A stretch of 64,000 bases of DNA from Cellvibrio sp. UBA7661 (lineage in GTDB: Bacteria; Pseudomonadota; Gammaproteobacteria; Pseudomonadales; Cellvibrionaceae): assembly GCA_002483365.1 (NCBI GenBank), contig DLHT01000015.1, positions 64,132 through 128,131 of the forward strand, in the 5' to 3' direction. The translations under genes and the position numbers were made by a program. The notes beneath the pieces were generated by a model. The model saw nothing but the letters and a program-made list of their open reading frames with translations, made no database searches and was not told the DNA's origin. This document shows, one piece after another, positions 36,092 to 43,875 of this stretch; position 1 is the stretch's first letter, and every line of letters starts with the position of its first letter.

Positions 36092-37054
36092 TTACCAATG
36101 AACCGATAGCATGGTCTGCACATTTTCATCGGGTTCCGTTGTGAAACTCCAATAAGCTCCGCTACATGCCAGTATGGATTTACGCAGCACATCAATCGCT
36201 TTGTAGCGTGGGAAGCTGGCGCGCCATGCAAGCCCCAGACGGCGTTGACCACCGGGGATTGCAAGCGGGCGCGCGACTAATCGATTCGCCTGACACAAGC
36301 TCGCCTCTGCTGCAGAGCGCGGCAATATGCTTAAGCCTAGCCCTGCGGCAATCATATAGCGAAGCGTTTCCAGGCTATTGGCCTCTGCGCAGTGATAAGC
36401 AGTATCAGCCAGTTGCTCGCGCAACCACGGAACCAGATCCAGCACTTGCTCGCGCAAGCAGTGCCCCGGCCCCATCAACAACAATTGCTGTTGTTTTATA
36501 TCATCCAGCGTAATTTCTTGCAGATGCACCAATGGATGGGTGTAGGGCATAACCAATACCAATGGCTCCTCAAACAACTCCTGGGTAACCACATCCGGCG
36601 AATTAAACGGCAGGGAAACCAAAATCACATCCAAGGCACCATCGCGCAACTTTTTCCGCAGATTTTCGGTCAGATCTTCCTGGACAAAGAGCGGCATTTC
36701 CGGAACCTGCTTCTGCAGATGCGGAATAAGCTGGGGCAAGAGATACGGCCCCATTGTAAAAATAGTTCCCAATGAAAGCGGGCTACCAAGCTGGTCTTTG
36801 CCAGCGTCAGCGAGCGCTTTGATGCGCGCAATATTCATGAGCAGCGCTTTGGCCTGATTGACAACTTGCGCTCCAATCTCACTGGGCTTGACGCAAGTTT
36901 TGGTGCGCTCAAACAGCTCTACACCCAATTCCTCTTCCAGTTTTCTTACCGCAATACTCAACGTCGGTTGACTGACATGGCAGCGTTCGGCCGTGCGGCC
37001 AAAATGCTGCTCCTCGGCAAGGATAACGATGTAACGCAATTCGGTAAGGGTCAT
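36092..37054 (-). CDS. oxyR: OxyR-type LysR regulator lacking Cys208
   Basis: A 320-residue LysR regulator, close to Pseudomonas OxyR over its length. The N-terminal MTLTELRYIVILAEEQHFGR helix-turn-helix and CHVSQPTLS are typical. The peroxide-sensing cysteine is kept as C199 in GHCLREQ. The resolving C208 is replaced by Val (DLV). Another cysteine sits at 222 (YHCAEAN). I chose the ATG at 37054, since the longer frame upstream covers the promoter region and OxyR proteins start at MTLTEL. A half OxyR-like site lies about 92 nt upstream. Confidence 0.88.
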   Translation of the reverse strand: MTLTELRYIVILAEEQHFGRTAERCHVSQPTLSIAVRKLEEELGVELFERTKTCVKPSEIGAQVVNQAKALLMNIARIKALADAGKDQLGSPLSLGTIFTMGPYLLPQLIPHLQKQVPEMPLFVQEDLTENLRKKLRDGALDVILVSLPFNSPDVVTQELFEEPLVLVMPYTHPLVHLQEITLDDIKQQQLLLMGPGHCLREQVLDLVPWLREQLADTAYHCAEANSLETLRYMIAAGLGLSILPRSAAEASLCQANRLVARPLAIPGGQRRLGLAWRASFPRYKAIDVLRKSILACSGAYWSFTTEPDENVQTMLSVHW

Positions 37055-37145
37055 AAGGGTTCGGCCAATGGAAAACGCTACCAGTGTGCACAGATCTTGC
37101 CTGTAAGGCAAAAACCTCTCACTAAAAAAGCATTCCGCGAACGCC

Positions 37146-37160
37146 ATAGTGAATGCCTAT
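37146..37160. promoter_or_regulatory. OxyR-like half-site in the oxyR promoter
   Basis: ATAG-N7-CTAT, the outer elements of an E. coli OxyR half-site. The inner T and A positions do not match, and no second half-site is at the expected distance. A perfect 7-bp inverted repeat (GAATGCC-TAT-GGCATTC, 37151-37167) overlaps it. Confidence 0.4.
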
Positions 37161-37170
37161 GGCATTCCAG

Positions 37171-37200
37171 TTGCCATCCCGAACTTTCCTCATCTTAAAT
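37171..37200 (+). promoter_or_regulatory. Predicted promoter of a small RNA divergent to oxyR
   Basis: TTGCCA (37171-37176) and TTAAAT (37195-37200) with an 18-nt spacer, 11 nt after the OxyR-like half-site. The -10 matches the consensus in only four of six positions, so it is an activator-type promoter at best. Confidence 0.35.
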
Positions 37201-37206
37201 ACGCAC

Positions 37207-37282
37207 TACAAACCGCTTGATCCTGAACTACCTCCTTAACCGTGCACTACGCCCTCTTAGCCCGACCCGGTCGGGCTTTTTT
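37207..37282 (+). ncRNA. Candidate small RNA, OxyS-like in position
   Basis: Between oxyR and the PEP-CTERM gene, with no ORF on the plus strand, lies a strong intrinsic terminator: the stem AGCCCGAC/GTCGGGCT (37259-37277) with a T6 run ending at 37282. With the promoter at 37171-37200 the transcript would be about 76 nt. E. coli OxyS (109 nt) is also divergent from oxyR. I see no sequence similarity to OxyS; this is inferred from position and signals. Confidence 0.4.
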
Positions 37283-37469
37283 GTTCCTTCAGATGACAGG
37301 GACAACTGATTTTGTCGAAAAAGCTTACAAAATACCCACAACAAGTGAGTCATATCACATAAATCACCCAAGAAATCAATTAATTACTATGTGCGGCATA
37401 CAACTTGCTCAATAAGCGCAGATTTACCAACGACCAGATTTCACAAACTATCCCAAGGGACTTCGCTCT

Positions 37470-38267
37470 ATGCGCTCACTCAAACTCATCATCGCAGGAC
37501 TTGCGATAACTCTGGGAGCTATTAATAGCGCCCAAGCAACTCCCATCAGCTTCAATCTTAATACCCCGGATTCACGCGACGACATCCTCGATAGCAACTC
37601 CACATATGCCATGCAGTACAACTATGAAGAAGAAGGCTTGGGCTTAGCCGTAACGGGCTGGTCCTACGGACAGGAATGCACAAAGACAAGAAGAGGTAAG
37701 TGCACAAATTGGCTACTCAACGAGTCCATTGAGCAGGATTATGTCGGCAAGTGGGACGGTTTAGGCGTGGAAGTTACTGACTCACCCAACCATGCAGTCG
37801 ATAACGAAATTGGCGATTACGACATGCACCTACTGTCATTTGATGAGCTGGTAAAACTAACCACGCTAGACCTCGGCTGGTTCGAGAACGATTCAGACAT
37901 CTCCATTCTGGCCTTTAATGGCAGCAGCTTCGACCAAAGCTCACTGCTGGGCAAGCAGTGGCAAGACCTGATTGGCAACGACTGGCAGTTAGTGGGCAAC
38001 TACTACAACGTGGACTACGGCACCAACAGCGGTGCAGTAAATTTTGATGGGATAACCTCCCAATATTGGCTGGTAGGTGCTTACAACGAGAATTTCGGTG
38101 ATGTGTTCAGCGGCTCAAACAAAAATAAGTCGAATGGCAATGATTACTACAAACTCAAAGGTGTAACCGTTGAGCGCCCACCAGTTGAAGTTCCTGAAAC
38201 AAACTCTCTGATATTGTTGATGTTAGGTTTGGCGGGATTGGTAGTGGCACGTCGCCGCTCAGTGTAA
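37470..38267 (+). CDS. PEP-CTERM surface protein (XDP1-like)
   Basis: A 265-residue exported protein. It has an N-terminal signal peptide (cleavage near AQA, residues 21-23) and a C-terminal sorting signal of the PEP-CTERM type: VPE followed by a hydrophobic segment and RRRS. The third position is Glu-Thr instead of the usual Glu-Pro. The middle carries a cysteine pair (ECTKTRRGKCT) and is rich in Asp and Asn. This layout resembles the exosortase-dependent protein XDP1. Such proteins are cleaved and processed by an exosortase linked to exopolysaccharide export; no exosortase gene is in the window. Confidence 0.78.
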   Translation: MRSLKLIIAGLAITLGAINSAQATPISFNLNTPDSRDDILDSNSTYAMQYNYEEEGLGLAVTGWSYGQECTKTRRGKCTNWLLNESIEQDYVGKWDGLGVEVTDSPNHAVDNEIGDYDMHLLSFDELVKLTTLDLGWFENDSDISILAFNGSSFDQSSLLGKQWQDLIGNDWQLVGNYYNVDYGTNSGAVNFDGITSQYWLVGAYNENFGDVFSGSNKNKSNGNDYYKLKGVTVERPPVEVPETNSLILLMLGLAGLVVARRRSV

Positions 38268-38293
38268 ATTCCGGATCCTCAATCGATTCACTA

Positions 38294-38318
38294 AAGGGCG
38301 CATACAGCGCCCTTTTTT
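38294..38318 (+). terminator. Terminator after the PEP-CTERM gene
   Basis: Stem AAGGGCGC/GCGCCCTT with an ATACA loop, followed by a run of T. Confidence 0.92.
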
Positions 38319-38415
38319 ATTGCCTATATCTTTGTATCGCTTATGATGACGCCGGACTATGGAATGAGCTAATGCCTACAGGGACACAATAACAAACCAT
38401 CAGCGAGGAAATAAC

Positions 38416-39189
38416 ATGCTTAACCGGATCGCATTATCCCTGGCGTTTATCTGCGCACTCAGCCTTACCTGCCTTAGCGCCCACGCGCAGCAATTCAAAG
38501 TGTTGCTCTTTACCAAAACCAATGGTTTTCACCACCAATCTATTAATGAAGGTGTTGATGCCATCCGCCAATTGGCCGTTCGCCACCACTTCGCTGTGGA
38601 CTGGCATGAAGATGCTTCCATCTTCAGCGATGAAAAACTCACGCAATACCAAGCCATCATCTTCCTGTTAACAACCGGCGATATCCTCAACGACGAGCAA
38701 CAAGCAGCAATGGAGCGATTCATTCGCTCAGGCAAAGGGTTTGTTGGCATTCACAGCGCATCAGACACTGAATACGACTGGGAGTGGTACACCAAAATGG
38801 TAGGGCGCACGTTCCATATACACCCTGAAATCCAAACCGCAGAGCTCTCCGTTACCGACCGCAAATTTCCTGGACTTGAGCGCATGCCCGATCGTTTTTG
38901 GTGGACTGATGAGTGGTATGAATTCGGTGCAGAACGCACCAAAGGCCTCAACTATATTTTGACTGTTGATGAACAAACCTTTAATCCCGCTGCCGATTGG
39001 GGCAGTAAAAAAAGTGAAGGCATGGGCAAATTCCACCCTATCGCCTGGTATCACAATTACGATGGCGGACGTGCGTTTTACACTGCACTGGGACACGTAC
39101 CTGCCACTTATAGCGATACCCTGTTCCTTGAACACATTTATGGCGGGCTTTATTGGGCAGCGACAGGCAAGGGTTTGCGTAAAAAATAA
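38416..39189 (+). CDS. Secreted ThuA-domain protein
   Basis: A 257-residue protein with a signal peptide (cleavage at AHAQ near residue 24) and a single ThuA domain: VLLFTKTNGFHHQSI, FVGIHSASDTEYDW, and FYTALGHVPATY with an EHIYGGLYWA end. The ThuA domain resembles glutamine amidotransferase folds and was named for trehalose utilisation. In many bacteria it occurs in periplasmic sugar-handling proteins; its substrate here is unknown. AGGAAAT stands before the start codon. The PMT gene follows after 36 nt. Confidence 0.87.
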   Translation: MLNRIALSLAFICALSLTCLSAHAQQFKVLLFTKTNGFHHQSINEGVDAIRQLAVRHHFAVDWHEDASIFSDEKLTQYQAIIFLLTTGDILNDEQQAAMERFIRSGKGFVGIHSASDTEYDWEWYTKMVGRTFHIHPEIQTAELSVTDRKFPGLERMPDRFWWTDEWYEFGAERTKGLNYILTVDEQTFNPAADWGSKKSEGMGKFHPIAWYHNYDGGRAFYTALGHVPATYSDTLFLEHIYGGLYWAATGKGLRKK

Positions 39190-39225
39190 AAACTTACAAC
39201 AACATCAACCATAACCAATAATATT

Positions 39226-40740
39226 ATGAAAAATTTCTTACAGAGCTTCTTAAAGAAATACGCGCGATTTATTTATCCAGCCATCATATTGGTCATTTCG
39301 CTGGGAGTTTATTTTCCTTTTTATGGCTCGCCACAAGCGATGTTCTGGGATGAAAACTATCACGTCCCCAATGCACAAAAATATATTGATAACGTGATGT
39401 ATATGGAACCTCACCCACCACTTGGCAAAATGCTGATGGCGGTGGGTGAGACATTTTTTGGCGGCAATGAAAATGTCAATAAAACCAAACTGTTGGAAAC
39501 TGATTACCTCACCGGGGATAACGCACCACCGGAGATGACCTACAAAGGATTTCGCTGGCCATCCACGGTAATGATGGCGCTCTCGGTGTTGTTTTTTTAC
39601 GGCATACTCAATTGCATTACCCAACGCGCCTGGCTTGCTGCTGCATTCACTAGCCTGGTGATTTTTGATAATGCATTGGTGATCCATTCGCGCGCCGTGC
39701 ACTTGGACGGCATCCAATTATTTTTTGTACTTGCCGCGCTCTATTACTTCACCCGCACTGTTACCCGCCACATCAATCGCCAGATACCCATCACCTGGAA
39801 GCAATACGCATGGCTCGGTGTGTTAATTGGTTTGGGCACCAGTGTCAAAGTGACGGCCGCTATTTTATTGGTATTGTTTGTAATGCTGTATGGCGTTGAC
39901 CAATGGAGCAATATCAAACGCTGGAATTGGCCAGCACTTATGCAGCGCCTTGCAGTAACAGTGCCTGCAGCAGTAGCACCCTTTGTGCTGGTATTTTTGG
40001 GCGTGTTTTACGTGCATATCGGATTAGGTGAAAAGGTATATCAAGAGCGCACTTATAAAGCATCCCCCGAATACCTTAATCAAATTCGCATGGGCGATAC
40101 CTGGTCACTCAAAACGTTTTCATTAGGGATGCGCGACAACTGGAAATACATGTCGGAGTACGCAGACGGCGTACCGCGTTTAGATGAATGTAAACCCGAT
40201 GAAAATGGCAGTTACGTAATGAACTGGCCATTGAGCAGCAAAACCATCAGCTACCGTTGGGATCGCGAAGTGGTCGACGGCAAAACCGTTACCAAATACA
40301 AATACCTGATTGGCAATCCGATTGTTTGGTTTTCGGTAATTGGCGGCATTATTTTATCAGCAGGCCTGATCATTGGCCGCTATGTTTATGGCAATCCGAT
40401 TAAAGATGAAAAACTATTTTATTGGATTTGCGCATTCGCCAGTTTGTACATTATTTATATGCTGTCGATACTACAAATCGAACGCGTGATGTATCTCTAC
40501 CATTATTTAATGGCATTGTTATTCGGCGCAATTAATCTCGCATTGGTATTCACCTACATTTATCGCGACGATGTAATCGCCAACAACAAACACACCATTA
40601 TCAATGCCAGCCTGTTTGCACTGTTAGTGATCGCTGTGTTCGCATTCTTCTCCCCCTTCACCTATGGATTCGGTTTGACTGAAGACCAATTTGAACTGCG
40701 CAACTGGTACAGCTTCTGGAAATTGCAGGTGGTGAGATAA
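39226..40740 (+). CDS. PMT/GT39-type protein mannosyltransferase
   Basis: A 504-residue multi-pass membrane protein with a GT-C fold. Near residue 45 it has the acidic catalytic motif WDENYHVPNAQKYI and the following HPPLGKMLMAVGE, as in protein-O-mannosyltransferases, which use a polyprenyl-phosphate mannose donor. Another conserved region is RAVHLDGIQLFFVLAALYYFTR. The enzyme probably mannosylates exported proteins or an envelope polymer. The PA14-like gene starts 2 nt after its stop, so the two are coupled. Confidence 0.85.
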   Translation: MKNFLQSFLKKYARFIYPAIILVISLGVYFPFYGSPQAMFWDENYHVPNAQKYIDNVMYMEPHPPLGKMLMAVGETFFGGNENVNKTKLLETDYLTGDNAPPEMTYKGFRWPSTVMMALSVLFFYGILNCITQRAWLAAAFTSLVIFDNALVIHSRAVHLDGIQLFFVLAALYYFTRTVTRHINRQIPITWKQYAWLGVLIGLGTSVKVTAAILLVLFVMLYGVDQWSNIKRWNWPALMQRLAVTVPAAVAPFVLVFLGVFYVHIGLGEKVYQERTYKASPEYLNQIRMGDTWSLKTFSLGMRDNWKYMSEYADGVPRLDECKPDENGSYVMNWPLSSKTISYRWDREVVDGKTVTKYKYLIGNPIVWFSVIGGIILSAGLIIGRYVYGNPIKDEKLFYWICAFASLYIIYMLSILQIERVMYLYHYLMALLFGAINLALVFTYIYRDDVIANNKHTIINASLFALLVIAVFAFFSPFTYGFGLTEDQFELRNWYSFWKLQVVR

Positions 40741-40742
40741 TC

Positions 40743-41306
40743 ATGAATATCCAACAGCTTATTAATAAAAACAGTATCTTCACTGCGTTGATTGCACTGG
40801 TCACGATTATTATTCTGGTGCGTATTACACCGGTTACTGTGGACCCGGTAGTCAAGTTGGTGATCAGCAAAAACCGTGTATCCATCAGCAACATCTACCA
40901 ACCGCGCGATATTGAATTCACGCGCGAGGTGATGATCGACAAACTCAACCTGATCGATAGCAACCGTTTCAGTCATCCCAAATTAGGTAATGTTGCAACT
41001 TACAGCGATGATTTTTTTGTCGATGTTAATCACACCATTACTGTGAATGAAGCAGACAACTATCGCTTCTTGATGGGCAGTGACGATGGATTCTCACTCA
41101 CTATTGATGGAAAACTCGTTTGTGAACATTTGGGCGACCGCCCCTATTCTGTGCAACCTTGCCTGACTTACCTCAGCAAAGGCCCACATCAGGTAAGCAT
41201 TTCTTACTTTCAGGGTTTTGGTAACTCAGGCTTTACCGTGGAGTATGCGCGCGGCGATGAAAAGCCTCATTGGTTTGGCGAGGACTCCAGCGCAATTACG
41301 TTCTAA
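40743..41306 (+). CDS. Membrane-anchored PA14-domain protein
   Basis: A 187-residue protein with one N-terminal hydrophobic segment (residues 14-30) and a periplasmic domain. The motif FLMGSDDGFSLTIDG near residues 110-124 and the following KGPHQVSISYFQGFGNSGFTVEY are PA14-like, a glycan-binding or module fold. It is translated directly after the PMT gene. A PA14 domain next to a mannosyltransferase suggests that it presents or binds the acceptor or product. Confidence 0.78.
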   Translation: MNIQQLINKNSIFTALIALVTIIILVRITPVTVDPVVKLVISKNRVSISNIYQPRDIEFTREVMIDKLNLIDSNRFSHPKLGNVATYSDDFFVDVNHTITVNEADNYRFLMGSDDGFSLTIDGKLVCEHLGDRPYSVQPCLTYLSKGPHQVSISYFQGFGNSGFTVEYARGDEKPHWFGEDSSAITF

Positions 41307-41325
41307 AAACTAAAAAACATGCTCA

Positions 41326-41355
41326 CAACAACGCCTGCTAATGCAGGCGTTGTTG
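41326..41355 (+). terminator. Terminator after the PMT-PA14 operon
   Basis: Stem CAACAACGCCTGC/GCAGGCGTTGTTG with a TAAT loop, followed by TTTAT. Confidence 0.88.
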
Positions 41356-41541
41356 TTTATAGCAGTTATTTATAGCCATAAGATTTTTATACCCGAAGCT
41401 GCTTTGTGCATTACATCAACACAAACCACAGAGTGAAAATAGCGGCTATACTCAACGGAAACACCAGCACAACACCTGTGCCGGACGTATGCCAACAGCC
41501 TTCAACCTGGCTGCCAACAAAACGAACCGTCAATAAATAAA

Positions 41542-42492
41542 ATGATAACTGGCAAAAAATTGCGTAGATATTTATGGCTTTATTGCACGCTCCTGCTACT
41601 GGGCGCCAGCTCACCTGCAATAACAGCCCAATCAAGTACAAGTCAGGCAATTACAAATTCCTCAACTACACCACTACAAACTACAACCCCTACATTTACA
41701 GCAGACGTTGCAACGAACGAAAAAACACTCCATATCGTTACCCAACCGCTGGAAGTCTCTGCACAAGCACACGAAATTTATTTTTATCAACTATTGGAAT
41801 TGGCCTTGGAAAAAACCCGCGCTACACACGGGCCTTATAAACTGGAGCGACTTAAACGCATTCTCAGCAACCAGCGTTATATTGCCGAGGTGAGCCGTGA
41901 TGACGGCATTATTGATATCACCTGGACCATGATTGATGAGGAGCGTGAAAAAAAACTACTGCCGATTAAAATATCCCTGCTGCGCGGCATGAACAGTTAT
42001 CGTGTTTTCTTAATCCGTCAGGAAGACAAAGAAAAATTTCGTGCTGTAAACACACTGGAAGATTTGAAAAAATTTAATGCCGGATCAGGCAGTGTCTGGC
42101 CAGATACCTCCATATTACAAAACAATGGATTGCCCGTGGTCACATCAGCTCACTACGAATTATTATTTACCATGTTGCAACGCAAACGTTTTGATTACTT
42201 CCCGCGCGGCGTTTATGAAGTCTGGACGGAACAAAAAGCCCATGTAGACAAAGGATTCATTATTGAAGACTCATTAATGTTTCACTACCCAGCACCTATT
42301 TATTTTTTTGTGAACAAAAAAAATACTCGCTTGGCAGAACGAATCGAGCGAGGACTACAAATAGCCATTGAAGATGGCAGCTTCGAACAATTATTTTTTA
42401 GCACACCAGGATTTGAACAAGGCTATAAAGAAATACACAACCCCAACCGCCGGATTTTGCGCCTTAACGCCCTTAATCATTACGACGATTGA
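41542..42492 (+). CDS. Periplasmic solute-binding-like protein
   Basis: A 316-residue exported protein. The signal peptide (residues 1-30) is followed by a Ser/Thr-rich linker (about 31-60). The rest has the layout of a family 3 periplasmic binding protein (KTLHIVTQP, DDGIIDITWTMIDEERE, YRVFLIRQEDKEKF). No ABC permease or kinase gene is next to it, so it may be an orphan sensor-type binding protein. I cannot name its ligand. Confidence 0.72.
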   Translation: MITGKKLRRYLWLYCTLLLLGASSPAITAQSSTSQAITNSSTTPLQTTTPTFTADVATNEKTLHIVTQPLEVSAQAHEIYFYQLLELALEKTRATHGPYKLERLKRILSNQRYIAEVSRDDGIIDITWTMIDEEREKKLLPIKISLLRGMNSYRVFLIRQEDKEKFRAVNTLEDLKKFNAGSGSVWPDTSILQNNGLPVVTSAHYELLFTMLQRKRFDYFPRGVYEVWTEQKAHVDKGFIIEDSLMFHYPAPIYFFVNKKNTRLAERIERGLQIAIEDGSFEQLFFSTPGFEQGYKEIHNPNRRILRLNALNHYDD

Positions 42493-42691
42493 TCCACTAA
42501 AAACCTACGCAGTTATGTGCTGTAATTGAACATTCACTTAAAGGATATTAAGGTAATCATCCTGCACTCAAGCCGCGCAAGCTATTTAAAAGCCACCAAG
42601 CATGTGTAGATGTTTTTGCCAACAGCAAAGGGTTAAGGTCAGTTGTGCACCCAAAGCGAAAAATTTATGCCCAATGACAGTCTAGACTTCT

Positions 42692-43078
42692 ATGAAATTA
42701 GAAAACGAAGATCTTAATACGGAAAGAGCAAAGATTGGTTTGCGCCTACTCTTGGAATCAGAAGATGATCTTGAGTTTGCAAATATTCGAATAGCAAATC
42801 CTAAAGCATTAAATATCAGAAATTTTAATAACGAAAAACCTGAAATAATTGTACTGAGCAATTGGCAGATCGAAAATATCAGTGAGAGTTCGGCAAAAAT
42901 CGAGCTGGAATAAGCTAAAGCCTTAGTTGAAAAGTTATGTTCACTTTGGCCTGAACTTAGTGAATTCATAGGTAGCATTTGTACAAGCCTATATTTACAT
43001 CATAATTACGGGAATGGCGAAACTCGAAGTTTTGAGTTAGAGAAAAATGGTGAGCTTGTAAATTTGTTAACAAAGTAA
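42692..43078 (+). pseudogene. Hypothetical gene split by an in-frame TAA
   Basis: From the ATG at 42692 a 73-codon frame ends at TAA (42911-42913), but the same frame continues in coding style for another 54 codons to a TAA at 43076-43078. Translation on both sides reads as one ~128-residue protein (IELE, stop, AKALVEKLCSLWPELSEFI). The C-terminal part vaguely resembles DUF4279 proteins, but I am not sure. The TAA may be a nonsense mutation of a GAA or CAA codon. The gene is AT-rich. Confidence 0.65.
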
Positions 43079-43157
43079 TCAAACCTGAAAATTGCAGCAC
43101 GTAGGTAAGATTAGCGCAGCGTAATCGTACGCATGAAAAATCAATAAATTTCAGTGC

Positions 43158-43185
43158 GTAGGTTGGGCATTACTACCCAACTTAC
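43158..43185. repeat. Single REP-like palindromic repeat
   Basis: Starts GTAGGTTGGGCAT and closes with the near-palindromic CCCAACTTAC. The start matches the repeats at 2059-2128; the loop differs. It lies just before the DUF3087 gene. Confidence 0.7.
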
Positions 43186-43286
43186 ATTTTGCACCAAGGT
43201 CGCATTCTGAAGCACTGTCCTATACCATTAAACATAATCAGAAATTCTCACAGTCGTTATATTGTTAACTTTTTATTCTGGATTTT

Positions 43287-43793
43287 ATGCAGCTCATTAA
43301 TATTGATAAAACGCGTTATCGCAAGCATTTAAAAATAGTGTTTATTGGTTGCGCTGTTAGTTTGGCAGTAGGTAGTTTGGCTTTGTCGCAAACATTGATT
43401 GCTATTTTCCCTGATGAAAGTGGTAGCCATTTTCATTGGAACTTATTGGGAGTAATCATTAGTGCAATCACTATTGGTTGGCTACTCAATAAATATCGCC
43501 AGCACGATTTCATGCGTGAGGTCACTTACGTTTGGGAATTGAAGCAGGCACTAAATAAGATAACCCGGAAAATGCGAAAGCTGGAGGCGGCTGCACTTAA
43601 CGGCGATAGAAATGCGATGCTGGCAATGCAATACAGTTACGCTGGTTCGCGCCTGGTGTGGCAGCTAGACGACAATACCCTCACGCTGGATGCGCTGGCG
43701 ATTAAACAGCATGAGCTTGATCACCTCGCGGAAAAATTCGGCATAACCTTATCGGTGAATGATTACGACGAAAAAATATTGGCTGCGTTTTAG
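43287..43793 (+). CDS. DUF3087-like membrane protein
   Basis: A 168-residue protein with two N-terminal hydrophobic segments (residues 17-40 and 51-66), then a polar helical part to the end. I recognise the layout as DUF3087 from memory. Function is unknown. It has no operon partner; secDF is convergent with it. Confidence 0.7.
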   Translation: MQLINIDKTRYRKHLKIVFIGCAVSLAVGSLALSQTLIAIFPDESGSHFHWNLLGVIISAITIGWLLNKYRQHDFMREVTYVWELKQALNKITRKMRKLEAAALNGDRNAMLAMQYSYAGSRLVWQLDDNTLTLDALAIKQHELDHLAEKFGITLSVNDYDEKILAAF

Positions 43794-43845
43794 TGCTTTT
43801 AGCCAAAAGCTTCCCCACCAAAAATCATTCTGGTCACCCAAAAAA

Positions 43846-43869
43846 CAGCGCCTGCAAATGCAGGCGCTG
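43846..43869 (-). terminator. Terminator after secDF
   Basis: Stem CAGCGCCTGC/GCAGGCGCTG with an AAAT centre; on the minus strand it is followed by six T (43840-43845). The palindrome could also serve the convergent DUF3087 gene. Confidence 0.88.
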
Positions 43870-43875
43870 ATGTTC

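Noticed and set aside
37055..37147. N-terminal extension of OxyR
   Set aside because: OxyR begins at MTLTEL; the extra frame lies over the promoter and the half-site.
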